DNA of 64,000 bases, taken from positions 4,032,501 through 4,096,500 of the forward strand of contig OY987226.1 of NCBI GenBank assembly GCA_963920705.1, read 5' to 3'. The notes beneath the pieces are model-generated. The model worked only from the letters and a program-made list of their open reading frames with translations, searched no databases and had not been told where the DNA came from. Both the position numbers and the translations under genes were made by a program. Below, in pieces: positions 1 through 12,900 of this stretch; positions within the stretch are counted from its first letter, which is position 1; each line of letters begins with the position of its first letter. Source of the stretch: Odiellus spinosus (Eukaryota; Arthropoda; Arachnida; Opiliones; Phalangiidae).

Positions 1-94
1 ATTGCGGACGAACTTTCGTTACAAAGTTTGGGAGGATAGTACCAGAGGCTAAAGCTATGCTCCCATATTCTTATGGAACCTGAATGGATTCTTG
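1..94. mobile_element. M3 element, partial (cut by window edge)
   Basis: Matches the end of the M3 elements at 28992-29310 and 44284-44599: the TTGGGAGGAT block, then TGGAACCTGAATGGATTCTTG at the terminus. Confidence 0.75.
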
Positions 95-145
95 GTATTA
101 TGATGCGTATTTACATAGTTTTTTTATAATTGCTTTATTATTTAC

Positions 146-3100
146 CTTATAACGAAGAAAGTATCAACTGAAGAGTAAGCGTTGAAAACTGTTCCAAAAA
201 AGGGATCTTTTAAGTGTTCTAAAGCGTTTGATGAACGACCTGCGGCATAATATAACGAAAACAAACATTCACAAATACGTAGCCATGACACACATTATAA
301 CTTACTCGTTGAAAAGCGCATGTAGTGAATGTATGTATGAAATAGAATGATCCAAAACATCGACAGAACTTTAATTCCGTTTAAAGCTTTAAGGTTCGTC
401 CATTTAACGTTGGTTTGCAAGAAGATTTTTCCATTGTAGTATAGTGAAAAGTGTTGCAAAAAAGCAGAAATGCCTTAAAGTGATCATAATTAGATTTTGA
501 ACTGTTACAGACAGTGGCGTATGTCGGGGGTTGACTTTTTTTACTGGTCCCCTTGCGAAAGGGGCTCCAAAATTCTGATACCCCCCGAGCAACAAACCCT
601 CTACTATTTCCAGAAGACGTTAAAACTAAACTTTAAATACTAACCGTTTTTGCTTAAACTAGGTTGCATCAGATCAAATCCAGTAGCCAGTGTTATAAGC
701 ATTAGCAAGACAGCGATGCAGGATCTGTTGAAGAATATTTTTTAATTGTCCAAATGTTCGGCAGTTTTGAAAAGTACTAACAATGAGAATCTCGCACCAT
801 ATACGAAAGTTATCGAAGTATCAACTGCGGATAACTTTCGATTGGTGAGGTATTTTCGATGTTAGAAGTTTCCAGACGCGTACTGGTAGCAAATTAAAAT
901 AATATTTCAAATCTCAGTTAGGACATCGAATATTAGTTCTATCACTATCAAACACGGTTGGTTAAAATGATAAATTTTACTTAAGTCTAAATTTAAGAGT
1001 AATTAGAATACTGACAGTACTGTTAGTTGAAGCCAGGTTAGATGATGAACTCGCTTGACGTCGCAAACAGGTACTTCAACACCAAATGGATAACCGTCTA
1101 CCACTATGAACGACGAAATTCGTAAATAAAAACCAAAATTTTGGTATGGTACATGTACAGGCTCTGGCAGATTTTTTTCGAAAAAAAAATGGGGGGATGT
1201 GTACTTAAGTAAGAATTCTGTGTGACATAAGGCTCAAATAGGGGTCCGGGGTCGGGAGAATTTTTTATATTGAAAATACTATTTCAATTGAGATTTATGA
1301 ACCGAAATTAACATACACCTTGGACTGAATGAACCAGCAACAACATTTAGAGCAAATAAACCTAAGAAATACTGCATGATTATGAGTGTGACTAAGAAAT
1401 CGGTCGTTCCCATGCTCAATTCTTCTCTGCAGTCTACTATCTCAAGAGTCGAGCCTCTACTGTTTTTAGGTTTCCATTTTCTCTAGCATTTCGTTAGTGG
1501 CTAAATAAATTTAGTGAACAAATAAATTTAGATAGAATGAAGTTAATAATACGTGGGCTATATCTTAAAAATGTAAAGCGGTGTTCACACTAGAGACTTT
1601 GCAACCGGTTTTAACCGTTTTGGAGGAGTCAAAATGGAAAATTTTTAAATCAACTCAAGAGATCCTTTGCCAAAACATGCAATTACAAGCTTGAAAAGTC
1701 GATTTGAACACCCGAAATGGTTTCAAAATGGTTTCAAAGTCTCTAGTGAGAAACCTACCCTAAACCCATAGGGCTAAGCGGGACAAGCTCTGATTCAAGT
1801 TGGTAAGGGGGGGGGGGCATTGCCAGTTCAAGGGGGTGGGGGTTAATTCCATCTCAAAATCATCAAATCCATGCTGGTCGAAATTGTTTAAATTTTCTGT
1901 CCAATACTACGAAACACGCCTTAATGAATTATACTTTGCCATTTCCGACCAGCATGGATTTTCATGATTTGAGATGGAATTATCCGGGTCAATTGCCCCA
2001 TGGGCGGGGCACCCATGGACGCGTGTATAAATCAATCTCCGTGTACATATTTAACTTAAATTAATGGCTCCAATGAACCCAGAAAGTATTTCCAAAATAA
2101 AAAACGTAACTAAACTGACCAGAAGATATTAAACGTTGAATATCTTCTTTGGAGCAAGTAGATGGTACACACATTCCAGTTCTGAATTTCATAAGGTTCA
2201 AATATTTTACTTTTTCTTGAAAAGAAGCAAATATCTAAAACGAGAGAGTTAATTAAATTTACCCTCCTGTTCAAAAGTGACGAGGTATGTTGAACGTACA
2301 GTATCAGGACCGGTCATGTTCATAAAATCCAATTTTAGAGTTTTGGGTAACTTTGGGCTGATGATAACGGAACAGTACATGCCAGTCATCTTATCCCGTC
2401 TGCCACTATTTTCAGTGATGTTAAGACAAAGGTCGTAATCACCGAAGTCGGTCGTTGAACCGCTGCTCAATCCCGCTGGTATTTTACCACTAGCGTCCAA
2501 CACTTCAAAAATTCAATTTATGACATTAAAATACAAGATTATATAATCAGAAGCCGATGAAACCCTCCTTTGAAGTCTACTACTCTAATGTTCCATATAG
2601 CGCCCCTCTCTGTATGGGTAAAATTCCCAATTTTACGAGATCGGAGAGGTCCTACTTCATACCCCCCTGTCTACGGAAAATTGGAAATTCTCTCTCTCCA
2701 CAAACGACGACGTTATTTTGACGAACTCCGAGGCTGCTAGAGATATTCGCTCGACGAACTCCCGCTCCGAAAATATCTACCGTTAGGAGGCGTATGAATC
2801 GCGCTTTTTGAAACTAACCCATACAGAGAGGGGTAGACAAGACCAGGGAGTAATAGACTTCAAAGGAGGGTTTCATCGGCTTCTGGTTGTAGAGATTACA
2901 ACAAAGATACGCGTGCAAAAAGTTTGGCGAACGCAATTGCAAAGTAATATAAAAACAAAAGGTTAAAATTGTGTAGTATTAGCTGAAACGGTCAGGGAAA
3001 AATAACACTTACTCGAAAGTGACCATTTTTTTAATGATCCAAGCCCGATAACCACGCGTAGAAAACTCCCTTGACATTCCGGGGTTAAAGACGCCTGCGA

Positions 3101-3331
3101 TGTCAGCCTAAATAGCATAGGCAGGGAATTTTTCAACAAAGATTGCATGCCCGTCTTAGCGCTACTTATCATATCTTTCCAACTTTCAATTAATTTTAAA
3201 TCTTCCATTATCCTATCATCTGTTAATGTAAGTTTCGATCTCAAAGTAACATTATCATTATTAATAGCGTCATTTAAACTAAATGAACTAGCCAAAATCG
3301 TGATTAATAAATATTTTAAATTAACTATCAT
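146..3331 (-). CDS. Gene A: NRF-6-like acyltransferase-3 membrane protein, partial (3' end beyond left edge)
   Basis: Seven exons read on the minus strand: 3013-3331, 2300-2502, 2120-2234, 1016-1103, 645-724, 306-473, 146-239. All junctions are GT-AG and phase closes at each. Exon 1 starts with ATG at 3331 and a hydrophobic signal peptide (MIVNLKYLLITILAS). Exons 1-4 form the NRF domain with its spaced cysteines (PECQGS, YDLCL, MYCSV, CVPSTC, VPVCDV). Exons 5-7 begin the acyltransferase-3 domain: a first membrane helix, then GIKVL...FHTY (the conserved basic residue and His ten residues apart), then SVDTFFVI. The last exon ends in phase 2, so more exons are needed; they would lie left of position 1, where only an M3 repeat is visible. 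NRF-6 proteins are multi-pass membrane proteins of unclear substrate; the nematode members act in lipid and drug uptake in the gut. An M1 element sits in intron 1. Whether the gene is intact beyond the window is unknown. Confidence 0.85.
1579..1752. mobile_element. Short inverted-repeat element of the GTGTTCACACTAG family
   Basis: Left end GTGTTCACACTAGAGACTTT and right end reading back as the complement (AAAGTCTCTAGTGAGAA). Similar short elements recur at about 10654, 46304, 49641 and 56999. Confidence 0.7.
1832..1984. repeat. Small fold-back element
   Basis: An arm of about 40 bp (TTAATTCCATCTCAAAATCA...) at 1834 is repeated in inverted form ending near 1984. The two arms contain CCATGCTGGTCG / CGACCAGCATGG. 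Confidence 0.65.
2548..2885 (+). mobile_element. M1 element, gene A intron 1
   Basis: Ends CAGAAGCCGATGAAACCCTC and its complement. M1 elements are about 335 bp, with outer arms of about 30 bp that are near-perfect and an inner arm pair around CTCTCTGTATGGGT. No coding capacity. No clean target duplication is visible at this copy. Confidence 0.9.
3013..3331 (-). other. Gene A first coding exon (copy 1)
   Basis: 319 nt: ATG at 3331, signal peptide, helical region with ESWKDM and TPECQGS, ending in KKWSLSS plus one base at a GTAAGT donor. It joins in phase 1 to exon 2 at 2502, creating the codon ATG of MLDASGK. It is nearly identical in length and sequence to the exon at 5058-5376, and the similarity continues into the upstream leader (CAGAGAAGCTTCTCGAATG). 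Confidence 0.85.
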
Positions 3332-3719
3332 TTCGTCTAACACATTCGAGAAGCTTCTCTGTAATATTTTAAATGGGGACTGTGCTTTGGAAATTAAAAT
3401 GTTGGGTTTATATTTCAAGTTAGGTTTATATTTCAATACTGGACCTATTAGTAATTCCAAAACTTGTTTTGGGATATAATTTATATAATAATGATATTAA
3501 GATGTAAATTGTCAAAACCAGCTTAACTCGATCTCGCTTTGTCAATCACGAAAACGTCCATTATGAGGAATGATTTACACAAAGAGTTGATTTGACATTT
3601 AAGGAACGGGGAAAGTTTCCGAGCCTATAGGGGGAAACGGAAGAATGGATATTATGAGATAGCGAATAACCTTAATAAAAGTTTATTTTTCCTAAATTAT
3701 ATTTTTTCTCGAGTAATAG

Positions 3720-4057
3720 CAGAAGCCGATGAAACCCTCCTTTGAAGTCTATTACTCCCTGGTCTTGTCTACCCCTCTCTGTATGGGTTAGTTTGAAAAA
3801 GCGCGATTCGTACGCCTCCTAACGGTAGATATTTTCGGAGCGGGAGTTCGTCGAGCGAATATCTCTAGCAGCCTTGGAGTTCGTCAAAAAAACGTCGTCG
3901 TTTGTGGAGAGAGAGAATTTCCAATTTTGCGTAGACAGGGGGGTATGAAGTAGGACCCCTCCGATCTCGTAAAATTGGGAATTTTACCCATACAGAGATG
4001 AGCGCTATATTGAACATTAGAGTAGTAGATTTCAAAGGAGGGTTTCATCTACTTCTG
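3720..4057 (-). mobile_element. M1 element between the two A-type first exons
   Basis: Full length, inverted relative to the copy at 2548. The right arm ends ATCTACTTCTG, the common variant tip. The flanks GTAATAG and GTAAAAA may be a worn 7-bp duplication. Confidence 0.88.
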
Positions 4058-4426
4058 GTAAAAATAAATAAAACCATAGGTTACCCCCCCCCCCCCCCCG
4101 TTTTTCACGTATGTAATCCCGCGGTATAGAAGTTAGTTTCCTACAAAATGAAGAGATGTAAATTCACTAGTTTGTGAAAAAGTAAAATCCTTTAAACAGC
4201 GTATAAATTAACAATAAAAATAATAAGGAAATGATGAAAAAGCCACACAAGGCTATTAACAATCAGATGATGTTAACTTACGTCACTAAAACTTCATTTG
4301 AAAACTAGACAAATGAGAGTTTTAAATTAAACATTTGGTGATAAATTGAATGTCGAAGAGTGTGCATACTAATTTACCGCCATTTGGAAATCTGTTTTTC
4401 TTGATCAAACTCGAATATAGTATTAC

Positions 4427-4761
4427 CAGAAGCCGATGAAACCCTCCTTTGAAGTCTACTACTCCAATGTTCCATATAGCGCTCCTCTCTGTATGGGTAA
4501 AATTCACAATTTAACGAGATCGGAGGGGTCCTACTTCATCCCCCCTGTCTACGGAAAATTGGAAATTCTCTCTCCACAAACGACGACGTTTTTTGGACGA
4601 ACTCCAAGGCTGCTAGAGATATTCGTTCGACGAGCTCCCGCTCCGAAAACATCTATCGTTAGTAGGCGTACGGATCGCGCTTTTTGAGAATAACACATAC
4701 AGAGAGGGGTAGACAAGACCCGGGAGTAATAGACTTCAAAGGAGGGTTTCATCGGCTTCTG
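4427..4761 (+). mobile_element. M1 element with perfect 7-bp target duplication
   Basis: Flanked on both sides by GTATTAC (4420-4426 and 4762-4768). Confidence 0.92.
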
Positions 4762-5057
4762 GTATTACTTAATTTCACTTAATATTTAAGCCTAATTGTA
4801 CTCTTATAAAGGTAGGAGCTCAGAACCTTTATCAGTATTAAATTTGACGGGTACTTTCCGATAAGCAGGGAAAGTAGTTGGAAAAGGTCAGGGAAAAACC
4901 TGGAAAAGGTCAGGAAATTTGAATCTGAAAAAACTGTGGCAACCCTGAATTAATAAAGTATAATCTTGCGAGTCATTTCAATTCACGTGATTTAATTAAA
5001 CATACCATTTGGTTAATCATTATACCTCAAGACAATCAAGATGAAAATAACACTTAC

Positions 5058-5376
5058 TCGAAAGTGGCCATTTTTTCAATGATCCAAGCCCGATAAACAT
5101 CCTTAGAAAACTCCCTTGACATTCCGGGGTTAAAGACGCCTGCGATGTCAGCCTAAATAGCATCGGCAGGGAATTTTTCAACAAAGATTGCATGCCCGTC
5201 TTAGCGCTACTTATCATATCTTTCCAACTTTCAATTAATTTTAAATCTTCCATTATCCTCTCATCTGTTACTGTAAGTTTCGATCTGAAAGTAATATTAT
5301 CATTACTAATAGCGTCATTTAAACTAAATGAACTAGCCAAAATCGTAATAAATAAATATTTTAAATCGACTATCAT
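5058..5376 (-). other. Duplicate first exon (copy 2), possible alternative first exon of gene A
   Basis: 319 nt, the same length as the gene A first exon. About 96 of its 106 encoded residues are identical to that exon. It has an intact ATG at 5376, a signal peptide, TPECQGS, and a GTAAGT donor in the same phase. No exon 2 lies between it and the exon at 3331, so it could splice directly to the gene A exon at 2502 and give a second N-terminus. Alternatively it is the surviving piece of a lost tandem gene copy. The leader sequence before the ATG is duplicated too, so it may carry its own promoter. The open frame and intact donor argue against old decay, but transcription cannot be judged here. 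Confidence 0.7.
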
Positions 5377-5629
5377 TTCGTCTAACACATTCGAGAAGCT
5401 TCTCTGTAATATTTTAAATGGGGACTGTGCTTTGAAAATTAAAATGTTGCGTTTATATTTAAAGTTATTTCAAGTTAGGTTTATATTTCAGTACTGGTTT
5501 TATTAGTAATTCCAAAACTTGTTTTAGGATGTACTTCAAAATATAGAAATTGATTGCCGATGTAGTAACTGAGTTTAACAACCTTAAACTGTCAAGGATT
5601 TCACATGTATGTGATTTTTTATTTTTTTT

Positions 5630-5770
5630 TTTCCAACAATGAATTAATTTTAAATCATTCATTATGATGGTGTCATCCGATTCAGTACGTTTTGAGTGTT
5701 TGAAGAAATAGATCTGGTTGTAACATTTTCTATAGCGTAATTTAAATTAATTTAACGCGCTGGTCTGATA
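5630..5770 (-). pseudogene. Decayed third copy of the NRF first exon
   Basis: On the minus strand a stretch reads IMNDLKLIHCWK, matching IMEDLKLIESWK of the intact first exons. Just upstream, in a shifted frame, LNYAIENVTTRS matches LNDAI-N-T-RS. The match stops after a run of A residues (T on plus) at about 5619-5634. No signal peptide, TPECQGS block or donor follows in frame. It looks like a frameshifted relic of a further tandem first-exon duplication. Confidence 0.55.
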
Positions 5771-6008
5771 TCAAAATGGAAACTTTTGATTGGTCGCTTT
5801 TGGTTATAAATAAACGAGTTAAACTTTTCTACAAACTCATATTCCTAATCAGTTAAAGTTTTCAGCGCGTACTAATCTACTGCGGAGGGATACGTATAAT
5901 AAATTAGTTTCATTGGATAATATGATTTAAACGAGTTATCTGTTGGTCACCAAAAACCTTTCTTAGATTAAAATAATTCTATAGTTAATATGTGCCTGTA
6001 GATATTAA

Positions 6009-6320
6009 CAGAAGCCGATGAAACCCTCCTTTGAAGTCTATTACTCCATGGTCTTGTCTACCCCTCTCTGTATGGGTTAGTTTCAAAAAGTGCGATTCGT
6101 ACGCCTCCTAACGGTAGATATTTTCGGAACGGGAGTTCGTCGAGCGAATATCTCTAGCAGCCTCGGAGTTCGTCAAAAAAACGTCGTCGTTTGTGGAGAG
6201 AGAGAATTTCCAATTTTCCGTAGACAGGGGGGAATGAAGTAGGACCCCTCCGATCTCGTAAAATTGTGAATTTTACCCATACAGAGAGGAGGGTTCAAAG
6301 GAGGGTTTCATCTACTTCTG
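6009..6320 (-). mobile_element. M1 element with perfect 7-bp target duplication
   Basis: Flanked by ATATTAA on both sides. About 20 bp shorter than the full length because of a deletion near the right arm (6295). Confidence 0.9.
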
Positions 6321-6968
6321 ATATTAATAAAAATTTTGCCTTTATTTTGAATAGTTAAATAACTGTGATGACAAGTGTACCTGATGAGTCTTGTTTTAAC
6401 ATTTTTCACGGGTATTTACGGGTCAATGTCTGGGAAAAACCATCCTTCCACAAAGTAAATCTTTCGAAGAATGAATGACGTAGATGTTATCGTGTCGTCA
6501 AAGCATCGATTACTTTTCAATGTCAAAACTATAGGGATGCGTGCTTCTTCCGGGTCCACCCTTTTTATTAAATTATATCAACCCACTCCTGGCTTGTTTC
6601 GAAAATACTTTAATTTTCTAAATGGTTCTTAGTTGGAGGTAAAAATAGACTCGTGTGAATACAAGTTAAGAAGTAAATAGTCATAAAAAGATGTCTATGT
6701 TTATCACGAAAATGTAATAACTAAGACTACGAGTTGATTGACTTTGAAAGTATGGGGAAAGTTTCCGAGCCTAGGAGCGAAATGAAAGAAAGGTTATTCG
6801 CTATCTCATAATACCTCTAGTAACTATACTTAAGCAGCTGATGACCCAAGGCTTAACCGACCTAGTGCATCGACATGATCGTTGTTCGTATCGCTATAAT
6901 TTTACACAAAATAGATTGTAGATTTAAAATTTTAAGTGTTGTTTAAATTTAAAGTTTTGAAACAACAA

Positions 6969-9900
6969 TTAAGCTTGTAACGATTCCAATTTTATTTCGT
7001 TGTACAATTTGATAATTTCTTCTTTCCTCTTAAGTTGGTCCTCTATTTCGGTGGTCGGTTCTGATTCGGGGGATACCATGGCCATCATAGTGGCTGATAA
7101 CTTGCCAGTAATGTCGTCCGTCGACCTGGTTCGTTGTCTTAAAATATTTGGATGCGGAGGATACCTAACCGTAATGGATACTTCTTCGATATCTTTCTTA
7201 GTTGATGATTTTTCGGGTAAGGACGCTTTTCTAATCGAGGTGATGAAGGCGTTGTCCGTTGTTACCTTTTCCAAGATAGTTCTGGAAAGTCGCCTGGTTT
7301 TTACCATGAATCGTGCGAAAATTGGCGTCGATAATGAAGCGAATGGCGCTTCTAGCGCGAGGTAAGCGAAGACAGAAACGCCTACCGTTACAACCAGGTT
7401 ACCGAAAAATTCGTAGATCTGTTGGAATAGGATTAGCACTTAATTTAACTTTAATAGGATATATTTCAAGCTTTCAAAGCTTGATTAAAAGAAAGTTGAA
7501 CTTCCATACAAACCTGGAATTATCATGGAATTGGAATGTTGCCAAAAAAAAGTTATTTCTTAAAAGTTTTACCAGAAGTAGATGAAACCCTCCTTTGAAG
7601 TCTACTACTCTAATGTTCGATATAGCGCTCCTCTCTGTATGGGTAAAATTCACAATTTTACGAGATCGGAGGGGTCCTACTTCATACCCCCTGTCTACGG
7701 AAAATTGGAAATTCTCTCTCTCCACAAACGACGACGTTTTTTTGACGAACTCCGAGGCTGCTAGAGATATTCGCTCGACGAACTCCCGCTCCGAAAATAT
7801 CTACCGTTATGAGGCGTACGAATCGCGCTTTTTGAAACTAACCCATACAGAGAGGGGTAGACAAGACCCGGGAGTAATAGACTTCAAAGGAGGGTTTCAT
7901 CGGCTTCTGGTTTTACTTTAAAATCAGGGAAATCAGCGAATTTTTGACCTTTCCAAAACCGTTAAAAACGGGTTCAAAGTCTGTAGTGTGAACACGGCTA
8001 AAATCTTACCGCTTCGATGTGGTCTAATGGCACGGTGTGTTTCTTACTTCCAGTTCGAATCCATTGTATTGGCAATTGCGTTAAGTACATCAAGTAAACC
8101 AATCGGTTTAGAGGAACAAATATTCGCCACGATAATAATGAGTTTACATATCCTAATAGTTAAAGTTAATTCCATAAATTACATCGGTTTCAACGCGTTC
8201 ATTATAACGTACCACCGTAACCATAGTGACAAGCGAAAATAATCCAACTTATTGAAAGTGCCCAACCTGCGCGATACAGCGACCGATAAGCGATCATTTC
8301 GGCTAACGTGGGTTGCGAACCATTGGCCCAAGAATAAGTACCAATCAGAATGGCTAATGCCGTGAATGTTGATAAAGTCCAGCCCGCAATGATACTCATC
8401 TGTTTAAAAAATTTAAAGAAATATGTTTGTAAACCGGGGAGATTTCGAAGTCGATAGACCGGGGAGATTTCGAAGTCGATAAACCGGGAAGATTTCGAAA
8501 ACGATAAACCGGGGAGATTTCGAAAACGATAAACCGGGGAGATTTCGAAAACGATAAACCGGGGAGATTTCGAAAACGATAAACCGGGGAGATTTCGAAA
8601 ACGATAAACCGGGGAGATTTCGAAGTCGATATACCGGGGAGATTTCGAAGTCGATATACCGGGGAGATTTCGAAGTCGATAAACCGGGGAGATTTCGAAG
8701 TCGATATACCGGGGAGATTTCGAAGTCGATAGACCGGGGAGATTTCGAAAACGATAAACCGGAAAGATTTCGAAAACGATAAACCCGGGAAGATTTCGAA
8801 AACGATAAACCGGGGAGATTTAGAAGTCGATAAACCGGGGAGATTTCGAAGTTCATGATTAGAAATAATTTTAGTACTATACCGTTTTTAATTTAATTTC
8901 ACTGTACTTGTAGAACAAATAGCCTAGTAAGAATCCCAGGAAATAAGTACTCAAATGAGAATACGGCTTGAAGTAGTTCGTTTCCAACCATAATTTATAA
9001 TTCCTGAAATTTGCGGGGATTAATAATTTTAATTCGTTTTTAATATAACATTACCTCAGCAACGTACAAGAACTGGTCCATAGATAAGGGTAAGAACACG
9101 AAAGAATTGTATTTGAATACCAAAATGGCGGATGTAACGATGCTACCTAATATAATAGCGCAGTTTATGAATATACCCATTTTTGGACGCCTATAAATAT
9201 ATCAGGATTAAATTAAACAATCAAAAAAATCAAAATAATTATGGCCGGTATATCTTCATCGTCAGTGAAGAGGCTATAATTATCGTTACATAATTTTACT
9301 TGAAAAATATGAACAGCAAAAACGGGCTCATCAAGTAGTAATGAAAATCGTTGGAAATGAACCAAGTGTGAACAAGACACTTCAAAAAAAAAAACAAAGT
9401 TGCAAAAAGATAAGTAAAAATAGAAATTGGTTGCAAAAAGATAATTAAAAATAGAAATTGGTTGCAAAAAGATAATTAAAAATAGAATATGGTTGCAAAA
9501 AGATGATTAAAAATAGAATATGGTTGCAAAAAGATGATTAAAAATAGAATATGGTTGCAAAAAGATAATTAAAAATAGAAATTGGTTGCAAAAAGATAAT
9601 TAAAAATAGAATATGGTTGCAAAAAGATGATTAAAAATAGAATATGGTTGCAAAAAGATGATTAAAAATAGAATATGGTTGAAAAAAGATAATTAAAAAT
9701 AGAAATTGGTTGCAAAAAGATGATTAAAAATAGAATATGGTTGCAAAAAGATAATTAAAAATAGAAATTGGTTGCAAAAAGATAATTAAAAAAAGAATAT
9801 GGTTGCAAAAAGATAATTAAAAATAGAAATTGGCTGCAAAAAGATGATTAAAAATAGAAATTGGTTGCAAAAAGATAATTAAAAATAGAAATTGGTGCAA

Positions 9901-12900
9901 AAAGATAATTAAAAATATAAAATGGTTGCAAAAAGATAATTAAAAACGTAAAATGGTTGCAAAAATTTAATTAAAAATTATCCTAACTTTAATTATTGAT
10001 AATATTTACCATATCAAAGTAATCTAGCCAGCTAGTGATGAAAAGAAGAGTTGTCCACCAATTTCGTTTACAAACATCGACTTCCCTGGTGACCAACTCG
10101 TTCCATAAAGGACCGGATCCCATAAGTGGAAAGAGTGTCACCATCCCGAGTAAGAAGAGCAAACAAGGTGTCAATCTCCACCATCGTCTGAAGTAGAATG
10201 CTAACAAGTTCAGCCGTCCTTTAGTGGTTTCCATGTACATCATCGTCAGATACGACACCAGTATGCCACTTTGATGATTTAATTATTTAAGTCATTATTG
10301 ATGATTGATTTTTAGTAGCTCATCATTATTTATTTATTTATTTATGGTACCTTATAACGTAGAAAGTGTCAACGGAACAATAGGAGTTGAACAGAATTCC
10401 AAAGAATGGGTCTTTCATGTATTCTAAAACGTTTGTCGAACGAACTAAGAGTTGATAATAACAATAAAAAAATTAGAATAAAAATAGAATAGTGTTCGAA
10501 ATTTGTATAAATTTTATTAACCTGAGAGATCTGAATTATATTCAGATATTATCACTTTGCTTAAAAATATATTATTTAAATTTACAGTGAACTTATTAGA
10601 AGATAAAAGGATATTCTTATCAGATTTTATCCGTTAATAGCAACTTATCATAAGCCGCGTTCACACTATAAACTTTAAAAGCGTTTTTAACCGTTTTGGA
10701 AAAGTGAAATTATAAAATTTGGGGTCACTCGTGTAGCCCTTTGATCAAAAAACAAAATTAATATCTTAAAAAGTCGATTTGATCATTCGAAACGGTTTGA
10801 AAAACTTGCTAATAGATAAAGATTCAAACATGATTATCTTCGGATAAACCCAACATCTATTTAAATATTATCTGAATTTATAAATTGCATTTGTTTAGTC
10901 ACAAACAATTAATCCGAAAATGTTAAACAATATTAACAGCAAAAGATAATAATATCAGATTCCGAGCACTAGTTTTTAATAACTTACTCATTGAGAAACG
11001 CAAATAGTGCATGTAGGTATGAGATAGGAGTATCCAGAACATACATAGCACCTTAATTCCATTCAGAGCCTTCAGTTTAGTCGCTTTAACTTCGGTTTTT
11101 AGAAATCTTTTTCCATTAACGTAAAGCGAGAAGTGTTGCAAAATAAAGAAAATACCTTCTAAAGATTTTTAAATATGATTTTATATCAAGGTGTATCGTA
11201 ATAGAGCCATTCCCAAAAACCTACCATTTTTGCTAGTTACTGGTAGAATTAGATCAATTCCAGTAGCCAGTATTAAAACAATTAACAATATAGCAAAGCA
11301 TGTTCTGTTGAAAAATATTTTTTTTAGTTAAGGAATATTTTGGACATATTAGCTACGTTCACACTAGCATTTCTTAATCGATTTGAAACGGTGAAATCAA
11401 AGCCAGGAATCGTTCTAGGCGTCATGTTTTCACTCATTATCTTTATAAATCGATTTATCGTAGCTTCATCTATCGGTTGTTGAAACCTAATCGATTTGAA
11501 ACTGGTTCCCGAAGCAGTTTCGAGAAATCGAATGAAATAGATTCGAGAAAAGATGGTTTCCGGTTCACACGACTCTAGCGAAACGTTTCTAAACGGTTTA
11601 AATCGATTCCAAGGACTAGTATGAACGCGGCTTTTGACAAGCTGCCCGAATCGCGTCAGGTTGCATGTCTAGTTAAACTCGCATACTAACAATGCTGTTA
11701 ATTGATGCCAAGTTAAATAGTTCGCTTCCTTGACTTCGCAAATTGGCACATCCACGTTGAATGGGTATCCATCTACAACTGAAAACAGTGTTAGTAAAAA
11801 TAAACTTGAAATTTAACATGGAAAAAACGGGTTGTCTAACGAAATACGGACTTGGACGCTACATATTATGTTGTCTGTTGAATTTGACAACTTTTTCTCA
11901 TAAGTAATCAAGCTAAATTATAAAATAAGTATAGATTTATTACTAACCAGATGATATTAAACTTTGGATATCTTCTTTGTTGCATGTAGAGGGTACGCAC
12001 AACCCTGTTCTGAATTTCATTTGGGACAAATATTTTACTTTTTCTTGAAAAGTAGCGAATATCTAATACGGGCAAATTGAATAATGACAGATTATCTATC
12101 AAAATAAATATCTCAGGTCCCGATTTGTATTTTTTAGGTAATATTACGTAATATACTTCAAGTTAATTGAACGTACAGTATCAGGGCCCGTCATGTTAAT
12201 AAAATCCAACTGAAGCGTCTTGGGTAGTTTCGGGCTGATGATGACGGGACAGTACATTCCAGTCACCTTGTCATGTTGGGAAGTTTTTTCTTTAACAGTG
12301 ATGTTTAGACAAAGGTCATAATCACCGAGATCGGTTGTTGAACCGCTGTTCAATCCCGCTGGAATTTTACCACTAGCGTCCAACACTTAAATTGCAAAAT
12401 AAATAAATAGGTAGTTTATTTTTGGAACGTAATTAAGGATAATTTTCGGACAGAAAGGTAGGAATTTCTGGACTAAGTACTTTTACGAAAAAGACCGCGC
12501 AAAAGCGACCTGATCACGTGCGAGAATCAATAGCCACGTTTATTAAAATATTAATGAGACTACTAGTTATTGTTTAAGATAAACAAGCTTATTAAATTAT
12601 TAATAAGACCAGAAGTAGATGAAACCCTCCTTTGAAGTCTACTACTCTAATGTTCGATATAGCTATCCTCTCTGTATGGGTAAAATTCACAATTTTACGA
12701 GATCGGAGGGGTCCTACTTCATACCCCCTGTCTACGAAAAATTGGAAATTCTCTCTCTCCACAAACGACGACGTTTTTTTGACGAACTCCGAGGCTGCTA
12801 GAGATATTCGCTCAACGAAATCCCGCTCCGAAAATATCTACCGTTAGGAGGCGTACGAATCGCGCTTTTTGAAACTAACCCATACAGAGAGGGGTAGACA

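Noticed and set aside
7582..7921. Short conserved frames beginning MKPSFEVYYSNV at many sites
   Set aside because: They are all inside copies of the M1 element and appear, disappear or shift with small changes; no selection for coding is visible.
8413..8856. 147-codon minus-strand frame (repeating NLPGLSFSKSPR-like)
   Set aside because: It is the 25-bp minisatellite in a gene B intron, not a gene.
9213..9467. 84-codon minus-strand frame as a separate small gene
   Set aside because: It overlaps gene B exon 9300-9379 in frame but extends into intron and the tandem array; the true exon is defined by its acceptor and donor.
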